From Bacteroides zoogleoformans (lineage in GTDB: Bacteria; Bacteroidota; Bacteroidia; Bacteroidales; Bacteroidaceae), in NCBI RefSeq assembly GCF_002998435.1, contig NZ_CP027231.1, positions 620,001 through 684,000 on the forward strand: DNA of 64,000 nt. The letters run 5' to 3'. The translations under genes and the position numbers were made by a program. The notes beneath the pieces were generated by a model. The model made no database searches. It was given only the letters and a program-made list of their open reading frames with translations, and was not told the origin of the DNA. Below, one piece after another: positions 57,836 through 64,000 of this stretch (within the stretch, counting starts at the first letter, position 1; the number at the start of each line of letters is the position of its first letter).

Positions 57836-59497
57836 ATGTACACAGACAAGAAGAACATACTTCAACTGGTGGCGTTGCTCAAAGCACACGGAATAACAAA
57901 AGTGGTTCTGTGTCCGGGCAGTCGCAATGCTCCCATCGTGCATACGCTGTCCAACCACTCGCATTTCACTTGTTATGCGATGACGGACGAGCGAAGTGCC
58001 GGCTACTTTGCCATAGGCCTTGCCTTGAACGGAGGCCAACCCGCCGCCATCTGCTGCACCTCGGGCACTGCATTGCTGAATCTTCATCCGGCCGTGGCGG
58101 AAGCCTATTATCAGCATGTTCCTTTGGTGATTATCTCTGCTGACCGACCGGGGGCTTGGATAGGACAGATGGACGGACAAACCGTTCCACAGCCGGAAGT
58201 GTTCCGGACGCTGGTGAAAAAATCAGTCAACCTCCCGGAGATTCATACCGATGAGGATGAATGGTATTGCAACCGCCTGATAAACGAGGCCTTGCTTGAG
58301 ACCAATCATCATGGGAAGGGGCCTGTACATATCAACATCCCGATATCGGAACCCCTGTTCCGGTTCACAACGGAGCCCCTGCCGGAAGTGCGCGTCATCA
58401 CCCGCTATCATGGATTGAATATCTACGACCGTGACTACAACACCCTGATTGACCGGATGAACAAATACAGGAAACGGATGGTCATTGTGGGACAAATGAA
58501 CCTGATTTATCTGTTTGAAAAGAGATACACCAAGCTGCTATACAAGCACTTCGCGTGGTTGACCGAGCATATCGGTAACCGTACGACCCCGGGAATTCCG
58601 ATAAAGAATTTCGATACGGCAATTTATGCCATGTCCGAAGAAAAGGCCGTTCAAATGGCTCCCGAACTGCTGATCACCTATGGCGGACACATCGTTTCCA
58701 AACGGCTGAAGCAGTTTCTCCGCCGCAATCCGCCCAAAGAACATTGGCATGTATCGGCCGATGGTGAAGTAGCCGACCTCTATGGTGCACTGACCACCGT
58801 GATTGAGATGGATCCGTTTGAGTTTCTGGAAAAGATAGCCGGATTGCTGGACAACCAAACTCCCGAATATCCTCGTATGTGGGAGAATGATTGCAAAACG
58901 ATTGCCGAACCGGAATTTGCTTATTCGGAAATGGCGGCTATCGGTGCCCTGATAAAGGCTTTGCCCGAATCGTGCGCCCTGCATCTGGCAAACAGTTCGG
59001 TGATTCGTTATGCCCAGTTCTACACGCTGCCTTCCACGGTCGAAGTTTGCTGCAACCGGGGCACGAGCGGTATTGACGGTTCGCTTTCCACAGCCATCGG
59101 CTATGCGGCAGTTTCAGACAAGCTGAACTTCGTGGCCATAGGAGATTTGAGTTTCTTCTACGACATGAATGCCTTGTGGAATACCAACGTCCGCCCCAAC
59201 CTGCGCATCCTTCTGCTGAACAATGGCGGAGGGGAGATTTTCCGGACATTGCCCGGACCGGATATGTCGGACTCCTCGTATAAATATATCACGGCCGCTC
59301 ATGAGACATCTGCCAAAGGTTGGGCAGAAGAGTGCGGTTTTCTTTATCTGCGCGTGGACAACGAAGAACAGTTGCCGGAAGCGATGAAGACCTTTGCACA
59401 ACCGGAAGCCATGGAGCAGCCTGTTCTGCTGGAAGTATTTACTGACAAGAACGAAGATGTCCGGATGTTGAAGGATTATTATCACCAATTAAAATAA
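57836..59497 (+). CDS. menD: SEPHCHC synthase (MenD)
   Basis: This 553-residue thiamine-diphosphate enzyme has [12 protein letters not shown] at the start, the pyrimidine-domain stretch [32 protein letters not shown] and the cofactor motif [13 protein letters not shown] followed by [15 protein letters not shown]. It joins isochorismate with 2-oxoglutarate. It sits 22 bp after menF. Confidence 0.96.
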   Translation: MYTDKKNILQLVALLKAHGITKVVLCPGSRNAPIVHTLSNHSHFTCYAMTDERSAGYFAIGLALNGGQPAAICCTSGTALLNLHPAVAEAYYQHVPLVIISADRPGAWIGQMDGQTVPQPEVFRTLVKKSVNLPEIHTDEDEWYCNRLINEALLETNHHGKGPVHINIPISEPLFRFTTEPLPEVRVITRYHGLNIYDRDYNTLIDRMNKYRKRMVIVGQMNLIYLFEKRYTKLLYKHFAWLTEHIGNRTTPGIPIKNFDTAIYAMSEEKAVQMAPELLITYGGHIVSKRLKQFLRRNPPKEHWHVSADGEVADLYGALTTVIEMDPFEFLEKIAGLLDNQTPEYPRMWENDCKTIAEPEFAYSEMAAIGALIKALPESCALHLANSSVIRYAQFYTLPSTVEVCCNRGTSGIDGSLSTAIGYAAVSDKLNFVAIGDLSFFYDMNALWNTNVRPNLRILLLNNGGGEIFRTLPGPDMSDSSYKYITAAHETSAKGWAEECGFLYLRVDNEEQLPEAMKTFAQPEAMEQPVLLEVFTDKNEDVRMLKDYYHQLK

Positions 59498-59504
59498 ACA
59501 GATT

Positions 59505-60329
59505 ATGTCAACAAAAAGAGAATGGACAACCATCAGAGAATATGAGGATATCCTGTTCGATTACTATAATGGAATTGCCCGCATCACAATTAACCGCGAA
59601 CGTTACCGAAACGCGTTTACACCGACCACTACCGCCGAAATGAGCGACGCTTTGCGCATTTGCCGTGAAGAAACGGATATTGACGTGATTGTCATCACGG
59701 GTGCCGGAGACAAGGCATTCTGTTCGGGTGGCGACCAGAATGTGAAAGGACGTGGAGGTTACATCGGCAAAGACGGCGTGCCCCGCCTGAGCGTACTGGA
59801 TGTACAGAAGCAGATTCGCAGCATCCCGAAGCCGGTGATTGCAGCCGTGAACGGCTATGCCATTGGCGGTGGACATGTGCTCCATGTGGTTTGCGACTTG
59901 TCTATTGCCTCCACAAATGCCATCTTCGGTCAGACCGGCCCTCGCGTGGGTAGTTTCGATGCCGGATTCGGCGCATCTTATCTGGCACGTGTGGTAGGTC
60001 AGAAAAAGGCGCGCGAAATCTGGTTCCTATGCCGTAAATACAATGCGCAGGAAGCATTGGAAATGGGATTGGTGAATAAAGTGGTGCCCCCTGAGCAATT
60101 GGAGGATGAGTATGTGCAATGGGCGGAAGAGATGATGATGCTCAGCCCGCTGGCACTACGCATGATTAAGGCCGGGCTGAACGCCGAATTGGATGGACAG
60201 GCAGGTATTCAAGAGTTGGCAGGTGACGCCACATTGCTTTATTATCTGACAGACGAGGCGCAGGAAGGCAAGAATGCTTTCTTGGAGAAACGCAAACCGA
60301 ACTTCAAACAGTATCCGAAGTTTCCTTAA
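59505..60329 (+). CDS. menB: 1,4-dihydroxy-2-naphthoyl-CoA synthase
   Basis: This 274-residue crotonase-fold enzyme has MenB-specific features: [39 protein letters not shown] and [33 protein letters not shown]. It cyclises o-succinylbenzoyl-CoA. It starts 7 bp after menD. Confidence 0.96.
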   Translation: MSTKREWTTIREYEDILFDYYNGIARITINRERYRNAFTPTTTAEMSDALRICREETDIDVIVITGAGDKAFCSGGDQNVKGRGGYIGKDGVPRLSVLDVQKQIRSIPKPVIAAVNGYAIGGGHVLHVVCDLSIASTNAIFGQTGPRVGSFDAGFGASYLARVVGQKKAREIWFLCRKYNAQEALEMGLVNKVVPPEQLEDEYVQWAEEMMMLSPLALRMIKAGLNAELDGQAGIQELAGDATLLYYLTDEAQEGKNAFLEKRKPNFKQYPKFP

Positions 60330-60376
60330 AAGTCCTTCTGAGTTTATTTCAGTTCCTTTGCATTTGTAGATGTTCT

Positions 60377-60394
60377 GTCCGGTATCATCCGGAC
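60377..60394 (+). terminator. Small hairpin between menB and menC
   Basis: GTCCGG (60377-60382) and CCGGAC (60389-60394) pair around a 6-nt loop, followed by a T- and C-rich stretch. It may give partial termination within the operon, where the gap (107 bp) is the largest. Confidence 0.4.
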
Positions 60395-60436
60395 GTTTCT
60401 CTTCAAGGTTGCTTTTTGTTTTACCATTTATAAGCC

Positions 60437-61489
60437 ATGGATTGCAGAATTAAAATAATCCCCCGGGTGCTTCATTTCAAAGAACCTGCCGGTACTTCGC
60501 GAGGGACGTATTCTACCCGCAAAGTATGGCATCTCCATTTCACCTCTTCCGCGTTTCCGAACCGGGTGGGAATAGGAGAATGCGCTCCTCTGCCCCAACT
60601 TAGTTGCGACGATGTACCCAATTACGAGGATGTGCTGCAAGATGCCTGCCGGCAAGTGGAAGAGCGAGGCGGCATCCTCGATACCGACGCTTTGCGCGAT
60701 TATCCTTCCATCCTTTTCGGACTGGAGACAGCCATCCGCCATCATCACACGGGCAATTGGGGCTTATGGGATACCGCCTTCTCTCGCGGTGAAGCGGGAA
60801 TACCCATCAACGGACTCATCTGGATGGGGAATTTCAATGAAATGCTTGTCCGGATAGAAGCGAAAATGAAGGCGGGGTTCCGTTGCATCAAACTTAAGAT
60901 CGGAGCCATCGATTTTGAAGAAGAGCTGGCTTTGCTTCGCCATATCCGCACTCATTTCTCGTCCAAAGAGATAGAACTGCGCGTAGATGCAAACGGCGCC
61001 TTCTCTCCCACCGACGCCACGGAGAAACTGAAACGACTTTCCGAGCTGGACCTGCATTCCATTGAACAACCCATCCGGGCGGGACAATGGGAAGAGATGG
61101 CCCGGCTGACTTCCGAATCTCCTTTACCTATAGCCTTGGATGAAGAGTTGATAGGATGCAATACCCCGGCTGAGAAACGGAAACTACTTGCTGCCATTCA
61201 GCCTCAATATATCATCCTCAAGCCGTCTCTTCATGGTGGAATAGCCGGTGGAAACGAGTGGATTGAAGAAGCCGGAAGACAACAAATCGGTTGGTGGATT
61301 ACATCGGCTCTGGAGTCGAACATCGGGTTGAATGCCATTGCCCAGTGGTGCGCCACCTACGACAATCCGTTACCTCAAGGATTGGGCACGGGATTACTCT
61401 TCACCGACAACGTGGAAATGCCTCTCGAGATAAGGAAGGATTGTTTGTGGTTCTGTACACAACAAGATTCTCAAAAAAAGATTCAATGA
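60437..61489 (+). CDS. menC: o-Succinylbenzoate synthase
   Basis: This 350-residue enolase-superfamily enzyme has KLKIGAIDFEEE (catalytic Lys), LRVDANGAFS, IEQP and DEEL metal-ligand segments, and ILKPSLHGG (second Lys). It dehydrates SHCHC to o-succinylbenzoate. It overlaps menE by 4 bp (ATGA). Confidence 0.94.
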   Translation: MDCRIKIIPRVLHFKEPAGTSRGTYSTRKVWHLHFTSSAFPNRVGIGECAPLPQLSCDDVPNYEDVLQDACRQVEERGGILDTDALRDYPSILFGLETAIRHHHTGNWGLWDTAFSRGEAGIPINGLIWMGNFNEMLVRIEAKMKAGFRCIKLKIGAIDFEEELALLRHIRTHFSSKEIELRVDANGAFSPTDATEKLKRLSELDLHSIEQPIRAGQWEEMARLTSESPLPIALDEELIGCNTPAEKRKLLAAIQPQYIILKPSLHGGIAGGNEWIEEAGRQQIGWWITSALESNIGLNAIAQWCATYDNPLPQGLGTGLLFTDNVEMPLEIRKDCLWFCTQQDSQKKIQ

Positions 61490-62619
61490 TATACGACCGG
61501 AAAAAACAACATTTACTGCTCGATGGAAGCGTGTACACTCCTGAAGAAATAAGCAGGCATGTGGCTGAAGGAACTGAAAAAGACCCTTCTGCCATACGAG
61601 ATTTATTTCTTTTCTTGAACGAATGGTTCAATGACTCTCCCGTCATTACGGTTCATACCTCCGGCTCTACGGGTACGCCCAAAGAACTGGCTGCAAACAA
61701 AGACCGGATGATGCAAAGCGCACGCCTGACTTGTGAATACCTGAACCTTCAACAGGGCGACACCGCTCTGCTGTGCATGAACCTCCGCCACATCGGTGCC
61801 ATGATGATGGTGGTACGCTCTCTGGTGGCAAGCTTGAATTTGGTGGTGCGCCCTGCTTCTGCTCATCCGCTGGCCGCGGAAATACCGGGCTCTTTGAAGT
61901 TTGCCGCCATGGTACCCTTACAAGTTTATCATACGCTTCAAATCCCCGAAGAAAAGGAACGATTGGAAAGGACGGAAATTTTAATTATAGGAGGTAGTGC
62001 AGTCGATGAAGATCTGGAAGCAGAAATAAAGTCACTTCCCACAGCAGTCTATTCCACCTATGGCATGACCGAGACGTTATCGCACATTGCTCTGCGCCGC
62101 CTCAACGGTAGTTCTGCCTCCGGCCATTATCACCCCTTTTCATCAGTGAAGCTCTCTCTCTCCAGTGAAGGCACACTGATAATCGAAGCCCCCTTGGTCT
62201 GTAATGAAATCTTACAAACCAATGATATCGCCCACATCTATCCCGACGGAAGTTTCAGCATTTCGGGACGGAAAGATAATGTGATAAACAGTGGCGGAAT
62301 CAAGATTCAGACAGAGGAAATAGAAAAGAAGCTACGTTCCCTGATTTCTGCCCCATTTGCAGTCACTTCTATTCCCGACCGACGTTTGGGGCAGGCTTTG
62401 GTCTTACTGGTTGCAGGTAGCCCGGATGTAAAAGAGATAAAAGATAAATTGCCGGCAATGCTCGAATCCTACCATCGCCCCAAACATATCTTTATGACAG
62501 CCTCCATTCCACAAACCGAGAATGGGAAAACGGACCGTGCCGGATGTCGCACTTTGGCATTACAAGAATTTGAACTGATGGAGCAGAAAGCAATTATTCA
62601 ATCCCCAATAAATTCATAA
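61486..62619 (+). CDS. menE: o-Succinylbenzoate-CoA ligase
   Basis: This 377-residue adenylate-forming ligase is short for the superfamily, as MenE often is in Bacteroides. Motifs: VHTSGSTGTPKELAANK, STYGMTETLSHIALR, GSFSISGRKDNVINSGGIKIQTEEIEKKL and the terminal QTENGKTDR Lys. The start at 61486 overlaps the menC stop; the frame is open further upstream inside menC but without similarity. Confidence 0.92.
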   Translation: MIYDRKKQHLLLDGSVYTPEEISRHVAEGTEKDPSAIRDLFLFLNEWFNDSPVITVHTSGSTGTPKELAANKDRMMQSARLTCEYLNLQQGDTALLCMNLRHIGAMMMVVRSLVASLNLVVRPASAHPLAAEIPGSLKFAAMVPLQVYHTLQIPEEKERLERTEILIIGGSAVDEDLEAEIKSLPTAVYSTYGMTETLSHIALRRLNGSSASGHYHPFSSVKLSLSSEGTLIIEAPLVCNEILQTNDIAHIYPDGSFSISGRKDNVINSGGIKIQTEEIEKKLRSLISAPFAVTSIPDRRLGQALVLLVAGSPDVKEIKDKLPAMLESYHRPKHIFMTASIPQTENGKTDRAGCRTLALQEFELMEQKAIIQSPINS

Positions 62620-62653
62620 AATATACTGATTACAAAAATATTTAAATCTTTTT

Positions 62654-63121
62654 ATGGAACAACAAATTCAACTTAACGAGCATAATAAGCAGAAGCACCC
62701 TCCCATGCACACAGCCGAACATATCATCAATCAAACCATGATAAGGCTATTTGGGTGCGGCCGCTCTGTATCGGCACACATCGAACGAAAAAAAAGTAAA
62801 CTGGATTATCAGCTTGCGGTATGCCCCACCGAAGAAGAGGTGAAGAGGCTGGAAGATGCCGTCAACGAAGTAATCACCAGACAACTGCCCGTGACGACAA
62901 CATTCATCACGCAAGAAGAGGCACAAGGACGCTTCGACATGCAACGGCTGCCCGACCATGCCTCAGAAACAGTGCGCATCGTAAAGGTGGGCGATTACGA
63001 CGAATGCCTCTGCATAGGCACGCACGTGGCAAATACGTCAGAAATAGGTAGATTTAAAATCATCAGTCACGACTGGGACGAAGAGACCAAACGTTGGCGA
63101 ATGCGTTTCAAATTAGTATGA
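62654..63121 (+). CDS. AlaX-like tRNA-editing domain protein
   Basis: This 155-residue protein matches the second additional domain of alanyl/threonyl-tRNA synthetases. The zinc-binding motifs HTAEH (residues 20-24) and CIGTH are both present. Freestanding AlaX proteins hydrolyse mischarged tRNA such as Ser-tRNA(Ala). It follows menE by 34 bp and may be co-transcribed. The exact tRNA substrate is not readable. Confidence 0.8.
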   Translation: MEQQIQLNEHNKQKHPPMHTAEHIINQTMIRLFGCGRSVSAHIERKKSKLDYQLAVCPTEEEVKRLEDAVNEVITRQLPVTTTFITQEEAQGRFDMQRLPDHASETVRIVKVGDYDECLCIGTHVANTSEIGRFKIISHDWDEETKRWRMRFKLV

Positions 63122-63126
63122 ACGGC

Positions 63127-63144
63127 ACTGCCACCGCAGTTTTT
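63127..63144 (+). terminator. Short terminator after AlaX-like gene
   Basis: ACTGC (63127-63131), loop CACC, then GCAGT (63136-63140), followed by TTTT. It lies between convergent genes and probably ends the men-side transcript. Confidence 0.55.
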
Positions 63145-63146
63145 CG

Positions 63147-63722
63147 TCAGTCGATAATCTCAGCATCTTCTATATCGGCCGGCTTCTTTATGGAAGTCCC
63201 CGGCTCTTTAGGACGGCGGCGCATGAATTTAAACCAGTTCAAGAGTTCCGAAGCCGCATATACCAAACTGCTGACACCGATGATGATAAACGCCGTGGAG
63301 CGCACCCCCGTGGGGTTGAACAATGCAATCAGCCCGGCAAGCAGAATCAATACGGGCACCGCATAGAATCCTCCCGGCACGGGCATCCAACGGCGGGCGG
63401 TGAAAAGCGATGCTATTTGCTGTACCCCGCCCATCACGAGGATGAACCCCAACACAAAAGTCAGCAAATCTGCAAAGAAATCGGGCATGATGATGAGCCA
63501 TGCACCGAACAGCAGGCTACCCACTCCTTCAATCGGAAAACGGAACCGCATCTCGGCCGACTGCACAAAATAGCCTATGATACTGATGAGCGAAGGCACC
63601 AAAAAGACCACGCCTATCGTAATCACAAGATAATCTCCGGCCTTATCGGGAAACATCACCAATATCAGGCCAATCACCAGCGCGCATATCGCACGCAAAA
63701 AAGAATAACTTAATCCTTTCAT
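63147..63722 (-). CDS. DUF308 / HdeD-like membrane protein
   Basis: This 191-residue protein (from Met 63722) has six predicted membrane helices in three hairpin pairs, the HdeD/DUF308 pattern, and a charged C-terminal tail (RRRPKEPGTSIKKPADIEDAEIID). HdeD is linked to acid resistance in E. coli; the role here is unknown. An in-frame ATG at 63752 would add ten residues. It converges with the AlaX-like gene, and its start side faces the divergent promoter at 63867. Confidence 0.8.
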   Translation of the reverse strand: MKGLSYSFLRAICALVIGLILVMFPDKAGDYLVITIGVVFLVPSLISIIGYFVQSAEMRFRFPIEGVGSLLFGAWLIIMPDFFADLLTFVLGFILVMGGVQQIASLFTARRWMPVPGGFYAVPVLILLAGLIALFNPTGVRSTAFIIIGVSSLVYAASELLNWFKFMRRRPKEPGTSIKKPADIEDAEIID

Positions 63723-63866
63723 GAACCTCTCTGTTTTTTTGCGAAGATACATTTTATCCCAATAATTCTGAATAAAAAACGTAAAAAATATCTCCGTTTC
63801 TCCCTCTCCCCCTTCATAAAACAACGAATCAGGAAAAAACATGTTTTGAGGAAAAAGTAGGGGATA

Positions 63867-63898
63867 TTTGGGAAGTAAACACAAAGTGATTATATTTG
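63867..63898 (+). promoter_or_regulatory. Strong promoter for gene at right edge
   Basis: TTTG (63867-63870), 20 nt, then TATATTTG (63891-63898): both Bacteroides elements match perfectly. Transcription would start near 63903, before the hairpin at 63917. Confidence 0.7.
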
Positions 63899-63916
63899 TC
63901 CCTACAAAAATCGAAG

Positions 63917-63948
63917 AGCCTTGCCGCACCAAGCGACGGGGCTTTTTT
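63917..63948 (+). terminator. Leader hairpin with T6 tract (possible attenuator)
   Basis: AGCCTTGCCGC (63917-63927) pairs with GCGACGGGGCT (63933-63943) through ten pairs (two G-U) and one mismatch, around the loop ACCAA. Six Ts (63943-63948) follow directly. It lies between the promoter and the start codon of the next gene. Confidence 0.6.
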
Positions 63949-63980
63949 CCGTTTCACCGCCAAGAAGGGATTTATATTCA

Positions 63981-64000
63981 ATGAAAATAGTAATCATAGA
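63981..64000 (+). CDS. Start of a rightward gene cut by the window edge
   Basis: ATG at 63981 opens a frame encoding MKIVII up to the edge. It follows a perfect promoter and a leader hairpin. Too little is present to name the product. Confidence 0.5.

Overview
The window reads as a Bacteroides chromosome (order Bacteroidales). It carries SusC/SusD pairs, a hybrid two-component regulator, lipoprotein signals of the Bacteroidota type, a menaquinone operon, and many copies of the Bacteroides -7 promoter element TAnnTTTG. Shine-Dalgarno sites are not evident. I cannot name the species. No tRNA, rRNA or CRISPR array was found.

Region 1 (1-11.3 kb) is a tripartite ABC efflux system: two ABC-2 permeases, a double ATPase, an HlyD-type adaptor, a TolC-type outer membrane protein, and a divergent AraC-family regulator. 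About 4.2 kb of AT-rich DNA separates the TolC gene from the HlyD gene. It holds a complete DpnII-type (GATC) restriction-modification operon (Dam methylase, DpnII endonuclease, DpnA-like methylase). An IS982-family element with perfect 20-bp ends and a 7-bp target duplication sits between the dam gene and its likely promoter.

Region 2 (11.4-14.3 kb) has an S41 peptidase lipoprotein, a secreted CE1-like esterase and an NlpE-like lipoprotein.

Region 3 (14.3-48.9 kb) is an arabinan/arabinose utilisation locus, laid out like the B. thetaiotaomicron arabinan locus (BT0348-BT0369). Periplasmic GH43 and GH51 enzymes lie divergent from a hybrid two-component sensor-regulator. Then come a surface glycan-binding lipoprotein, two SusC/SusD pairs and a surface GH43 arabinanase. 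After these come a mutarotase, a sodium/sugar symporter broken by a one-base frameshift in a G tract, the Nudix-type repressor AraR, araD, araA, araB, a second GH51, and transketolase plus RpiB. The system cuts arabinan at the surface, imports oligosaccharides, releases arabinose in the periplasm, and feeds it as xylulose 5-phosphate into the pentose phosphate pathway. Two HTCS-type direct-repeat operators and a cluster of AraR-like palindromes can be read in the promoters.

Region 4 (48.9-54.3 kb) has a repeat-containing intergenic region, an NtrC-type regulator with its histidine kinase, and a K+/H+-type antiporter.

Region 5 (54.4-64 kb) has an acyl-CoA synthetase, the menaquinone operon menI-F-D-B-C-E, an AlaX-like tRNA editing protein, a DUF308/HdeD-like membrane protein, and the first codons of a rightward gene behind a leader with a terminator-like hairpin.

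The least explained structure is a dispersed repeat present twice (about 22.5 kb and 49.3 kb, in opposite orientation). It has a conserved 19-nt core flanked by 11-bp iterons.
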